From: Flavobacterium phycosphaerae
GTDB taxonomy: Bacteria; Bacteroidota; Bacteroidia; Flavobacteriales; Flavobacteriaceae
Reading direction: 5' to 3'
Length of the DNA stretch: 64,000 bases
NCBI RefSeq assembly: GCF_010119235.1
Contig: NZ_JAAATZ010000001.1
Span: 2,944,501-3,008,500, forward strand
In this document: positions 9,511 to 19,600 of the stretch, piece by piece
Position numbering within the stretch: position 1 is the first letter of the stretch
Layout: every line of letters begins with the position of its first letter
Translations under genes and position numbers: made by a program
Notes under the pieces: generated by a model
Told to the model about the DNA's origin: nothing
Database searches by the model: none
The model's input: the letters and a program-made list of their open reading frames with translations, nothing else

Positions 9511-9808
9511 GCAGACCTATAAGCCGGATTCTGTATCCACTGTTGTGGTGGACCCTTATCATTTATCTAGACCAACAATTGCTCATTGGTTCGAGCTTCC
9601 TACCCTTCGACAACGGACGAGTAGCCCTTAAATGCCGATATACTTGGAATTTCACCGCATAGAGTTTACCTGGTTTCACTACAGCCGAACTGTACTTGCT
9701 TTCTGTTGCACTTGTCCTCGCCTTTCAACGGACGGGTGTTACCCGCTATGCTACTCTGTGGTGTCCGGACTTTCCTCTTCAACAAGTTGAAGCGATAAGG
9801 CGGTCTGC
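9511..9808 (-). ncRNA. rnpB: RNase P RNA component (bacterial class A)
   Basis: About 298 nt on the minus strand. The conserved CR-I segment GAGGAAAGTCCGGACACC is present near the 5' end. Further on come GGCGAGGACAAGTGCAACAG-type segments, GTGAAACCAGGTAAACTC, and the 3' region with GGTTCGAGC-like and AGGAAGCTC elements. The 5' GCAGACC and 3' GGTCTGC ends pair as helix P1. The RNA is the catalytic part of the ribozyme that removes tRNA 5' leaders. A -7 box ends just before the predicted 5' end, agreeing with the transcription start. The short T run after the 3' end may end transcription. Confidence 0.95.
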
Positions 9809-9812
9809 GAGG

Positions 9813-9820
9813 CAAAGGTA
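9813..9820 (-). promoter_or_regulatory. -7 promoter box of rnpB
   Basis: TACCTTTG on the minus strand (9813-9820) matches TAnnTTTG and ends four bases before the RNA 5' end at 9808. No clear TTG lies at the normal distance upstream. Confidence 0.55.
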
Positions 9821-9866
9821 GTAATTAAGAATTACGAATTAGAAATTATGAATTATGAATTGAAAA

Positions 9867-9897
9867 TTTGAGTCGTAAGTTGGATTTGTTATATTTA
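9867..9897 (+). promoter_or_regulatory. Candidate promoter for the TIMP-like gene
   Basis: TTTG (9867-9870), a 19-base spacer, and TATATTTA (9890-9897), one base off the TAnnTTTG consensus. The gene starts 17 bases later at 9914. Confidence 0.45.
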
Positions 9898-9913
9898 GTA
9901 CAAATTTGTGATT

Positions 9914-10567
9914 ATGAAAATTGATAAAATTTGGATTCTTAGCCTGATGATTTGTTGGAACTTTTCTTTTGCCTGCAAATGCTTTGAAATTGAGAAGGAA
10001 GTAATGGTTGAAAAAGGCCTGAAAAATGCTGACATTGTTTTTTATGGAGAATTAATCAAATCTGACAGTATACAAGAAACATATACTTTTAGAATAATAG
10101 AACTCTTTAAAGGAAATTTCAAATCAGCTATCATATCAGGTAAAACTACAAGTGATTGCTCAATTTTTCCATTTGAAAAAGGTTTTTGGATTGTGTATTC
10201 AAAACTTTCTAAAGACAAAATCATAGATATCAGTATGTGTTCTCCGTCGCAATCGATGGATTTTGGATTTGGCTATCCTCCTCCTCCTCCCAAAATTAAT
10301 ATAAATGGCAAATTGGTTAATCCAAGCGAAACAGAAATCCGGTTATTTGAATTGGAATATAAAAACAAATCTCTTAGCAATTTCATTTACCAACTGGAAA
10401 AACTTAGACAATATAAAACATCACATATTTCATTAGCTGAAGAATCAAAAAACAGATTTCAAAATAAAATTACCATCATTTCACTTACAACCAATATGTT
10501 ACTTTTATTAACCATACTCCTTATAATTGTTAGTAAAAAAAAGTCAAATAACCGAATAACTCCATAA
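9914..10567 (+). CDS. Secreted/membrane protein with probable TIMP/NTR-like domain
   Basis: 217 residues from the ATG at 9914 (a GTG six bases earlier is less likely). The signal peptide (MKIDKIWILSLMICWNFSFA) ends just before CKCFE. This CxC at the mature N-terminus, followed by ADIVFYGELIK and YTFRIIELFKG, is the layout of the TIMP/netrin-like OB fold. Further cysteines at SDCSIFP and SMCSPS could pair with the CxC. A hydrophobic segment near the C-terminus (NMLLLLTILLIIVS) followed by KKKSNN is a membrane anchor with a cytoplasmic basic tail. Function unknown; the domain call is by pattern only. Confidence 0.6.
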   Translation: MKIDKIWILSLMICWNFSFACKCFEIEKEVMVEKGLKNADIVFYGELIKSDSIQETYTFRIIELFKGNFKSAIISGKTTSDCSIFPFEKGFWIVYSKLSKDKIIDISMCSPSQSMDFGFGYPPPPPKININGKLVNPSETEIRLFELEYKNKSLSNFIYQLEKLRQYKTSHISLAEESKNRFQNKITIISLTTNMLLLLTILLIIVSKKKSNNRITP

Positions 10568-10585
10568 CCAAACCAACTATTATTT

Positions 10586-10593
10586 TATATTTG
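10586..10593 (+). promoter_or_regulatory. -7 promoter box of dnaX
   Basis: TATATTTG matches TAnnTTTG, 17 bases before the ATG at 10611. No well-placed TTG element is seen. Confidence 0.5.
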
Positions 10594-10610
10594 TAATCCG
10601 ATTAAATCGT

Positions 10611-12331
10611 ATGGAACAATTTGTAGTATCAGCGCGTAAGTACCGTCCGCAAACGTTTAAAGACGTTGTTGGGCAACAGGCTATTACCAACACTTTGCTC
10701 AATGCCATAGAAAGTAATCACCTGGCTTCTGCCCTTTTATTTACCGGTCCGAGAGGTGTGGGTAAAACCACTTGTGCTCGTATTTTGGCTCGAAAAATCA
10801 ACCAACCGGGTTATGATGATCCATTTGAAGATTTTGCTTTTAATGTTTTTGAATTAGATGCCGCTTCTAACAACTCGGTTGACGATATTCGTAATCTGAT
10901 TGACCAAGTTAGAATCCCGCCACAAACCGGGCAGTACAAAGTGTATATCATTGACGAGGTGCACATGTTGTCTTCGGCTGCTTTCAATGCTTTTTTGAAA
11001 ACACTCGAAGAACCGCCAAAGCATGCCATTTTCATTTTGGCCACGACTGAAAAGCACAAAATCATTCCCACTATATTATCGCGTTGTCAAATTTTTGATT
11101 TCAAACGTATTACCGTTAAAGATGCTAAAGAACATTTAGCCGAAGTCGCCAACAGTCAGGGCGTAGCTTTTGAAGATGACGCTTTACACATCATTGCTCA
11201 AAAAGCCGATGGTGCCATGCGTGACGCTTTGTCGATATTTGACCGAGTGGTTTCCTACTGCGGTAACAATTTAACCCGTCAGGCGGTAACCGAAAATTTG
11301 AACGTTCTGGATTACGAGACTTATATCAACATGACCGATTTGATTTTGGAAAATAAGATTCCGGAAGTACTGTTGGCCTATAATGATATCTTATCAAAAG
11401 GATTTGACGGTCATCATTTCATAGCCGGACTGGCTTCGCATTTCAGGGATTTATTGGTAGCCAAAAACCCTGCAACACTTTCTTTATTAGAAATGGGTGA
11501 AGCTGCACAACAACTCTACGGACAACAAGCACAAAAAGTAACTCAAGACTTTTTATTAAAAGGAATTGATATTGCCAATGATTCCGATTTGAAATTCAAA
11601 AGCAGTCAAAACCAACGCCTCTTAGTTGAACTGGCCCTGATGCAAATTGCCTCTATCACTTTTGATGGAGAAAAAAAAAAGCTGACTTCATAATTCCGGC
11701 AACGTATTACCGCAACAATAGTTTTTCAATACAAGAAGTACAACCTACAAAGTTGGAAGTTCAAAATATTGAGAAAGTTGAAGTTGTTCAGCCTCCAGTA
11801 ACCACAACCCAGAAATCAGAAGAAGTTGTCGCAAAAACTGAACAACCAACAACTAGTAATCAGCAACCAACATCCAAAGTTTCCGCTTTATCGTTAGCCA
11901 GTATCAAAGCCAAAAAAGAAATGGCTGAAAATTTTAAAGCTACCATTAAAGAGGATACGTATTTACCCAATGAAGCTTTTACCGAAACCGAAATGCTGGA
12001 GCAATGGCTCAAATATGCTCAGCGAATGGAAGACAAAGGCTTTCGTATTATTGCTTCATTATTAACGATTAACGACCCAACTTTAGACGGCACTACCATT
12101 ATTCATGAGTTACCTAATGAAAGTTCTAAAATAGATTTTGAAAAAGAAAGACCGGAGCTTTTAGGATATTTACGTGGCAAACTACACAACCACGATTTAC
12201 AAATTCAGGTAAAAGTTAACGAGGCTTTAGTGGTCAAAAAAGCCTTTACCAACCAAGACAAATACAACCGTTTGGTGGAAATCAATCCAAACTTGGCACT
12301 TTTAAAGAAGATGTTTGATTTGGATGTATAG
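10611..12331 (+). CDS. dnaX: DNA polymerase III subunits gamma and tau (reading frame changes at an A10 run)
   Basis: The 0 frame (10611-11693, 360 residues) holds the AAA+ clamp-loader ATPase: Walker A GPRGVGKT (46-53), DEVH box (115-118), sensor 1 LATTEK, then the lid and collar domain. It stops right after an A10 run. A -1 shift at that run joins, without an intervening stop, the frame that ends at 12331 (ADFIIPATYYRNN, a linker rich in Q, P and T, then NEAFTETEMLEQW). Full length would be 573 residues. The short product resembles gamma and the full one tau, which joins the replication fork. The four-cysteine zinc module of E. coli DnaX is absent. Either programmed slippage or one under-called A explains the break. 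Confidence 0.88.
11671..11681 (+). other. Slippery A10-G run in dnaX
   Basis: Ten A residues followed by G, containing the heptamer A AAA AAG in the correct phase for -1 slippage. A purine-rich GGAG (11667-11670) lies just upstream and could act like the stimulatory Shine-Dalgarno of E. coli dnaX. The 0-frame stop TAA follows at 11691-11693. I see no strong downstream stem. Confidence 0.6.
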
Positions 12332-12334
12332 CCC

Positions 12335-12520
12335 CTATGGCTGCTTTTTGTCTTTTAAAATTCCCAATAAAAAACTCAATGCCACTAAGATCATGGCAAA
12401 AATTCCTAAATAGTGGGTCATATTGGTTTTAAACCTCAAATCTTCATAATCAATATTGAAGAGATGATATCCAATAATAACAAGAGCTATTACCAATCCG
12501 AGTGTTCTAAATGTTTTCAT
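12335..12520 (-). CDS. Small two-helix membrane protein in the polyphosphate cluster
   Basis: 61 residues (MKTFRTLGLVIALVIIGYHLF...) with two hydrophobic helices, near residues 7-22 and 39-54, and a basic tail (LKDKKQP). It starts 14 bases inside the 3' end of ppx, so it is the last gene of the sixA-ppk-ppx group. No motif allows a function; small membrane partners of polyphosphate enzymes are not established in this phylum. Confidence 0.6.
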   Translation of the reverse strand: MKTFRTLGLVIALVIIGYHLFNIDYEDLRFKTNMTHYLGIFAMILVALSFLLGILKDKKQP

Positions 12521-13412
12521 ATTTTATTTTTCCATGATACATAGCTTTCACGATACCATCGGAAAGTCCAATTTTTGGCACATACAAATGACGGGCACCA
12601 CTCCACTTCATAGCATTCAAATAAATGCGCGTTGCGGGTATAATTACGTCGGCACGGTCCGTGTTCATTGCCAATTCAGCAATGCGTTGTTCGTAGGATA
12701 ACGAGTTTAAATATTGGTATTGCGAGTTCAGGTACAGGAACGAAAGTGGTTTGTCCTGCAGTTTGCCTGACATTTTGAAGAGTCGATTAATGTTTCCACC
12801 GGAGCCAATCATGGTGATATTATCGTAGTCTTCGGTAACGGTTTTAATCCATTTTTCAATTTCCTGCCAAACGATATCGGTGACCATATTGTTGAGTAAA
12901 CGTACTGTACCGTTTTTGAACGATTTGGATGCCACCATTTTGCCTTCAGAAAACAGAGAGAACTCGGTACTACCTCCACCCACATCAACATACAAGTAAG
13001 TTTGGTCGGTTTTCAGGAAGTTATGCAAATCGGAAGAAGCAATGATAGCTGCCTCAGATTTACCGTCAATAATTTCGATATCAATTTCTGATTTTTCTCG
13101 AATAATATCAGCAACATCCTTGCCATTATAGGCCTCACGCATGGCCGAAGTGGCGCAGGCTTTGTATCGTTCAACCTTATATACTTTCATTAATAACTTA
13201 AAAGCTTTCATGGCATCAATCATTCGATTAATGTTTTCATCTGAGATTTCACCAACAGTAAAAGCATCCTGCCCAAGTCGAATAGGCACGCGAATCAAAG
13301 CACTCTTGTTGAACTGCGTTTCTTTATCGGGTTGTTCTACTACGTTGGCAATGAGCAGTCTCATGGCATTGGAACCAATATCGATTGCTGCATATTTTTT
13401 GATTGAAATCAT
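12507..13412 (-). CDS. ppx: Exopolyphosphatase / guanosine pentaphosphate phosphatase family
   Basis: 301 residues, the short Ppx/GppA form. N-terminal phosphate loop AAIDIGSNAMRLLIA and the second phosphate loop YVDVGGGSTEFSLF are actin-like ATPase motifs typical of the family. The conserved ATSAMREAYNG and IGSGGNINRL segments also fit. It removes terminal phosphates from polyphosphate, or converts pppGpp to ppGpp. It lies directly after ppk on the same strand, which supports a role in polyphosphate turnover. The C-terminal HD-type domain of longer Ppx proteins is absent. Confidence 0.9.
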   Translation of the reverse strand: MISIKKYAAIDIGSNAMRLLIANVVEQPDKETQFNKSALIRVPIRLGQDAFTVGEISDENINRMIDAMKAFKLLMKVYKVERYKACATSAMREAYNGKDVADIIREKSEIDIEIIDGKSEAAIIASSDLHNFLKTDQTYLYVDVGGGSTEFSLFSEGKMVASKSFKNGTVRLLNNMVTDIVWQEIEKWIKTVTEDYDNITMIGSGGNINRLFKMSGKLQDKPLSFLYLNSQYQYLNSLSYEQRIAELAMNTDRADVIIPATRIYLNAMKWSGARHLYVPKIGLSDGIVKAMYHGKIKYENI

Positions 13413-13436
13413 TCTTTTTGCTATAAGATTTGAGGT

Positions 13437-15556
13437 TTATATTTTATCCTGAATTACTTCTAAACGATCGCGGTAATAATTATAGGTTTCATGTTGTGCT
13501 CGGAAAATAGGCTCACCTTCTTTGCGAACACGGTATTTGTTTTCAAATTTATCGGAATGGAAACGGGCTTTCACATTTCCTTTCCATCCTACATTAAAGG
13601 TATCTATGATTTGCTTTTTGATTTCTTCATCATAAATAGGACAAGTAACTTCAACCCTGCCGTCTAAGTTACGAGTCATAAAATCGGCCGAGGAAATATA
13701 AACCTCAGGATCATCATTATTGCAAAAAATATAGGAACGGGTGTGCTCTAAAAAGTAGTCCACTATGCTCACCGCTTCTATATTTTCACTCATGCCTTTT
13801 ACTCCGGGAATCAACGAACAAATGCCACGAACTTGCAATTTTATTTTCACTCCGGCATTACTGGCTTCGTATAATTTGTCAATAATAGGGTAATCCGAAA
13901 GGCTGTTCATCTTTAAATTGATGTATGCAGGACGGCCCACTTTGGCATTATTTATTTCGCGGTCAATCAGTTTATAAAACTTAGAACGGGTGTAATGTGG
14001 AGACACAATCAGATGCTTGTATCGGTGAATTCGATAATTCACATCAAAGAAATCAAAGATTTTGTTGACGTCTTTTAAAATTTGCTGATGACTGGTAAAC
14101 AAAGTCAAATCGGTATAAATCTTAGCTGTTGTTTCATTGAAATTTCCGGTAGAAATAAAGCCATAGCGTTTAAGTTTTCCGTCTTCAATTCTATCAATTA
14201 CACATATCTTACTATGCACTTTTAAGCCTTTGATACCAAAAATCAGTTCGATACCTTCTTGTTGCATTTGCTCGGCATAAGAAATATTACTGGCTTCATC
14301 AAAGCGCGCTTGGAGTTCAATTTGCACAGTAACTTTTTTGCCGTTTTTGGCAGCATTAATAAGCGAACTTACGATTTGCGAGTTTTTGGCCAAACGGTAT
14401 AATGTAATTTTTATGGTCGTAACTTTAGGGTCTAAAGCTGCTTCGCGCAGGAATTTAATAAGATAAGAAAACGACTGAAACGGAGCATTAACCAAATAAT
14501 CCTTCTTGGCTATCTTATTCAAAATACTTCCATCAAGCGACAATCCTTCCACCGGAAGCGGCACTCGTGGCGGATACAATAAATCAAATCGACCCAGATT
14601 GGGAAAGCTCATATAGTCACGACGGTTGTGGTATCTTCCGCCGGGAATAATTCCATCAGAAGCATCAATCCCCATTTTATTCAAGAAAAATTTCAGTGTA
14701 TCTTTATCAATATGTTGATCGTAAACAAAACGAACAGGCTCTCCTATTCTTCTATCTTTTACGGATGTTGCAATCTTTTCGAGCATACTTTTACTCATAT
14801 CACTATCAATGTCGAGCTGGGCATCACGCGTAATTTTTATCATGTGTGCCGAAATGCTTTCGTAATCAAAAATATTGAAGATGCTACTCAAATTATAGCG
14901 AATCACATCATCTAAAAGCATCAAATATTGTTTGCCGTTTTTAGCCGGAAGTTCTACTATACGATTGGTGTTTTTAGGAATTTCGATAATAGCATATCGT
15001 ACTTCAGGTTTAGCTTTTTTACTAAGCCCAGCATCGTAGGTTTTGACTCGGTTTTCATAACCAATTTGACAGCCAAGTAGCCGGAAGTATCTTTCAGCAA
15101 AGGGAATTCAGCCAAATCATTTAGGATAATTGTAACGAGTTCGGGGCTTATTTTTTGAATAAAAAACTCTCTGACAAAATTCTCGTGCTCCGGAGAGATT
15201 TCGGTTTCATCAACAATAATGATATTTTGTTTTACAAGTTCGTTTTCAATGATTTTCAACACTCTTAAACTTTCCGCTTGTTGTTTAATCACAATTTCGG
15301 TAATGTCTTTAACCAATTGTTGCGCCGTAATCCCTCCGAGAATTTTTTCACCGGTCGCACCTGATAAACTTAAACGACGAATAGCGGCAAAACGCACTCG
15401 GAAAAACTCATCTAAATTATTAGAAAAAATACCTATAAACCGTAATCTTTCTAACAAAGGAACCGCTTCATCAGCGGCTTCCTGTAATACTCTGGCATTG
15501 AATGCCAGCCAACTTTTTTCTCTGTCTATGTAGCGAAAACTATTTTCTGTGCTCAT
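13437..15556 (-). pseudogene. ppk: Polyphosphate kinase 1, interrupted by an apparent 1-base frameshift
   Basis: Two frames together give Ppk1. The N-terminal part (15556 to 14957) begins MSTENSFRYIDREKSWLAFN and holds the N domain. The second part, in the other frame, begins before 14990 (RYAIIEIPKNTNRIVELP) and contains the catalytic core, GGRYHNRRDY, STGNFNETTAKIYTD and ISSADFMTRNLDGRVE. The frame changes between about 15060 and 14990; one extra A in the A6 run at 15015-15020 would join them into about 706 residues, the normal length. Ppk1 makes polyphosphate from ATP. An under-called homopolymer is more likely than a true mutation. It follows sixA by two bases. Confidence 0.85.
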
Positions 15557-15558
15557 AA

Positions 15559-16044
15559 TTATTTTAAATCTCTTGGGAAAATAACTTTTTTAGTAATGCC
15601 CTTTCCGATATCATTCCAACTGTGATTGTCAAAGATAATATTCACAAATCCGGCAGTCGAAACATTATCAATAAAAACGTTCCCAAATTTATTGACAAAA
15701 TTTGTAATAGCCTCATTATGGCCAAAAACAATCAAATGTTCGTATTCATCAGAACACGACTTTATGATTTGCTCTAACTTACTTTCATCAAAAGTGTATA
15801 AGTCATCTTTAAACTGTATACTTTCCACCGGAAAGGAAAGGTTCTGGGCAAAAATCATGGCAGTTTCCGAAGCTCGCTTAGCGGCACTACTCCACACCAA
15901 AAACGATTTGGGAATTTCGTTTCCTATATGAGATGAAACCAAATGTGCATCTTGAATACCTCTACCGGTCAATGGCCTGTCAAAGTCGCGAAGAGGAGCT
16001 TCCCAACTTGATTTAGCGTGGCGAACAAGGATTAACTGTTTCAT
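15559..16044 (-). CDS. sixA: SixA-like phosphohistidine phosphatase
   Basis: 161 residues of the histidine phosphatase superfamily. The N-terminal RHAKSSW motif carries the catalytic His, and GHNEAI is the second conserved His. SixA removes phosphate from histidine on phosphotransfer domains in E. coli. Next to ppk and ppx it may instead act in phosphate or polyphosphate metabolism; this neighbourhood is seen in other flavobacteria. It is the first gene of the minus-strand cluster (ppk starts two bases after its stop). Confidence 0.8.
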   Translation of the reverse strand: MKQLILVRHAKSSWEAPLRDFDRPLTGRGIQDAHLVSSHIGNEIPKSFLVWSSAAKRASETAMIFAQNLSFPVESIQFKDDLYTFDESKLEQIIKSCSDEYEHLIVFGHNEAITNFVNKFGNVFIDNVSTAGFVNIIFDNHSWNDIGKGITKKVIFPRDLK

Positions 16045-16300
16045 ATCTGAACTATTTTGAAAGTATAAATTTAAGGTATTAAAATGTATAATGAAAACAT
16101 TATTGAAGAGTTTGCTGTTTAGTGCACTTCTCTATATAAATATTGACCAACCAAAATATTACAACTGATATAAATCATGTTATTTAACAATTGTAATGGG
16201 TAACTTTAATATCTAAAATAAAATGTTAAAATGAAAAAATGTTATAAACAAGCTAGTGTTAATAAATAAATGTAGTAATAAACCTTACAAAAAAGTTAAA

Positions 16301-16339
16301 TAATGCACTTTATCTATAAAATAATGCATTTTATCGATG
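16301..16339. repeat. Imperfect direct repeat, 21-base period
   Basis: TAATGCACTTTATCTATA (16301-16318) and TAATGCATTTTATCGATG (16322-16339) differ at only a few positions. It sits just before a candidate promoter of the adhesin operon and could be a regulator site; this is inference. Confidence 0.5.
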
Positions 16340-16344
16340 TTTTT

Positions 16345-16376
16345 TTTGGTCATTTAAAAAACATGTACTACTTTCG
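16345..16376 (+). promoter_or_regulatory. Candidate promoter of the first adhesin cassette
   Basis: TTTG (16345-16348), a 20-base spacer, then TACTTTCG (16369-16376), one base from TAnnTTTG. It would give a leader of roughly 290 bases before the adhesin start. A second -7-like box, TACTTTTG, occurs at 16558-16565. Confidence 0.35.
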
Positions 16377-16495
16377 AACTGTTAAAACAATCTATTTAAT
16401 GAAAATTTAACCTTAAAACCCCAAATAACATGTCAAAAATCAAACAAAAAACCAAAAAAAACCGCTACCCTAAGACGGAAAATTGAAAGAAAAAC

Positions 16496-16674
16496 GTCAT
16501 TTTGTCGAGTTTTCGAGTCGTTTACAGAGAAAATAGATGAATAAAGTTAGTCAGCCCTACTTTTGTTGACATAGTATAACCCAATTATCTATCCTACCAA
16601 AAACGCCTACATTAAAGATACTCTACGCCCAAAATGCTAGTTTTCAAAAAATTATTTTTACTAAACCTAATTGT
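16496..16674 (+). promoter_or_regulatory. Conserved leader upstream of adhesin 1
   Basis: This stretch matches the region before adhesin 2 (30808-30985). Shared blocks are the direct repeat CGAGT-TTT-CGAGT (16506-16518), an AGTATAACCCAA block and a CTACCAAAA block. The CGAGT repeat lies 169 bases before the ATG here and 168 there, so spacing is kept. It is probably a shared promoter/operator/leader; the factor is unknown. Confidence 0.55.
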
Positions 16675-19600
16675 ATGAAATCAAAATCTACTATTTCAAA
16701 AAAATTGTATGCCTTTTTGATATTTAGTTTACTAAGTATCTCCATGACATACGGGCAAGCTTTCCCGCCAGCCAATACCTCATGTACGTCGAAAGACCTT
16801 GAGATTGTGGCAGCCCAGTTAACCGGCGGAGATGTTTGTAACTCTTGCCCAACAGCTACTACGCTGACAAGAACACTTACTTTAGGAATTAAAAACACTA
16901 CCGGTTCCACAAGAACTTCATTTGCCTTTTGGGGAATGTTGGAAATTTATAGTGGTACCACCGGTGCATTAATTTCTTCTGTACAGAGAACAGGATGTGG
17001 AGGACCTTTACCGGGTGGCTCAACAACCTATTTGAGTTTTGGTGACATTACCTATACTTGTGGTGATGTTATCAAAATTTCTAATATCTGGGAAGCTTGG
17101 ACCACGGCGAGTGGAAGTGAAGTTTGTCCTTTAGATCCAAACAATATTTCTCCAAAATGTGGTAAGATACCATCTATAACGGTTAATGGTGGAGTCAATG
17201 GTGAATTTGTTTTGACAAGTTCACAATGTGGTTCTGCAACTGGTGCTATAGATTTAACACCAACCGGAGGAACATCACCTTTTACTTATACATGGACTGC
17301 TTCCGATGGTGGAGTTGTACCTGTTGGTCAAGCAAACAATCAAGATCTTACCGGTCTAGTATCGGGAACTTATACAGTTGTTATCAAAGATGCTAATAAT
17401 TGTACAATAACTAAATCAAGAACTATAACAGCAACTACACCTGCTGTTGCCACGTTTAATTCAACTAGTAATATTACTGTAGCTTGTGGCTCGGCAACAA
17501 CAAGTTCATTAAGTTATACCAACAGTGGTTCCGGATCTTGTTTAATCAGTGGTTCAGTTACTTCAACTTTAAGTACACAAACACCTGCTGGTGCTTGTGG
17601 TGGTACAGTAACCGAGACTTGGACATTCACAGATGCTTATGGCAGAACTATAACCAAAACAAGAACTATAACAGTAAGTCCTGCAGCTTTACCAACGATG
17701 ACAGCTCCGGCTAATACAACGGTAGCTTGTGGTGCCTTACCGGCTCCTTCTACTATTGCATTCTCTAACGGTTTAACCGGAGGATGTTTAGTAAGCGGAA
17801 CTTCTAATCCGTCTACTTTCTCTGCAACGCCTAACGCTTGTGGGGGAACTGTTACGGAAACTTGGACAGCAACTGATTCCTGTGGAAGAGCTTTGGCTCC
17901 GGTTTCAAGAACGATAACAGTAAGTCCTGCAGCTTTACCAACGATGACAGCTCCGGCTGCTACAACAGTAACTTGTGGCGCCTTACCGGCTCCTTCTACT
18001 ATTTCATTCTCTAACGGGTTAACCGGAGGATGTTTAGTAAGCGGAACTTCGAATCCTTCTACTTTCTCTGCAACGCCTAACGCTTGTGGGGGAACTGTTA
18101 CGGAAACTTGGACCGCTACTGATTCTTGCGGAAGAGCTTTGGCTCCGGTTTCAAGAACGATAACAGTAAGTCCTGCGGATTTACCAACAATGACAGCTCC
18201 GGCTGCTACAACAGTAGCTTGTGGTGCTTTACCGGCTCCTTCTACTATCTCATTCTCTAACGGGTTAACCGGAGGATGTTTAGTAAGCGGAACTTCGAAT
18301 CCTTCTACTTTCTCTGCAACACCTAATGCTTGTGGGGGAACTGTTACCGAAACTTGGACTGCTACCGATTCTTGTGGAAGAGCTTTGGCTCCGGTTTCAA
18401 GAACGATAACAATTAGTCCTGCAGCTTTACCAACGATGACAGCTCCGGCTAATACAACAGTAGCTTGTGGTGCTCTACCGGCTCCTTCTACTATATCATT
18501 CTCTAACGGGTTAACCGGAGGATGTTTAGTAAGCGGAACTTCGAATCCTTCTACTTTCTCTGCAACGCCTAATGCTTGTGGGGGAACTGTAACAGAAACT
18601 TGGACAGCAACTGATTCTTGCGGAAGAGCTTTGGCTCCGGTTTCAAGAACGATAACAGTAAGTCCTGCAGCTTTACCAACGATGACAGCTCCGGCTGCTA
18701 CAACAGTAGCTTGTGGCGCCTTACCGGCTCCTTCTACTATTTCATTCTCTAACGGGTTAACCGGAGGATGTTTAGTAAGCGGAACTTCGAATCCTTCTAC
18801 TTTCTCTGCAACGCCTAATGCTTGTGGGGGAACTGTAACAGAAACTTGGACCGCTACTGATTCTTGCGGAAGAGCTATGGCTCCGGTTTCAAGAACGATA
18901 ACCGTAAGCCCTGCGGATTTACCAACAATGACAGCTCCGGCTGCTACAACAGTAGCTTGTGGTGCTTTACCGGCTCCTTCTACTATCTCATTCTCTAACG
19001 GGTTAACCGGAGGATGTTTAGTAAGCGGAACTTCGAATCCTTCTACTTTCTCTGCAACGCCTAATGCTTGTGGGGGAACTGTTACCGAAACTTGGACAGC
19101 AACTGATTCTTGTGGAAGAGCTTTGGCTCCGGTTTCAAGAACGATTACCGTAAGTCCTGCGGATTTACCAACGATGACAGCTCCGGCGGCTACAACAGTA
19201 GCTTGTGGTGCTTTACCGGCTCCTTCTACTATCGCATTCTCTAACGGTTTAACCGGAGGATGTTTAGTAAGCGGAACTTCGAATCCTTCTACTTTCTCTG
19301 CAACGCCTAACGCTTGTGGGGGAACTGTAACGGAAACTTGGACAGCAACTGATTCTTGCGGAAGAGCTTTGGCTCCGGTTTCAAGAACGATTACCGTAAG
19401 TCCTGCAGCTTTACCAACGATGACAGCTCCGGCTGCTACAACAGTAGCTTGTGGTGCCTTACCGGCTCCTTCTACTATAGCATTTTCTAACGGTTTAACC
19501 GGTGGATGTTTAGTAAGCGGAACTTCGAATCCTTCTACTTTCTCTGCAACGCCTAATGCTTGTGGGGGAACTGTAACGGAAACTTGGACAGCAACTGATT

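Larger units (their letters stand above)
16045..16674. promoter_or_regulatory. 630-base intergenic region between the sixA cluster and the first adhesin
   Basis: A long AT-rich divergent spacer. It contains an 18-base direct repeat (16301-16339), a possible promoter (16345-16376), and a leader element conserved before the second adhesin (16496-16674). No tRNA or obvious gene is seen. Confidence 0.5.

Noticed and set aside
16045..16674. A possible hidden gene or small RNA in the adhesin 1 upstream spacer
   Set aside because: No start with ribosome-site context and no codon-like pattern; only regulatory-type repeats are seen.
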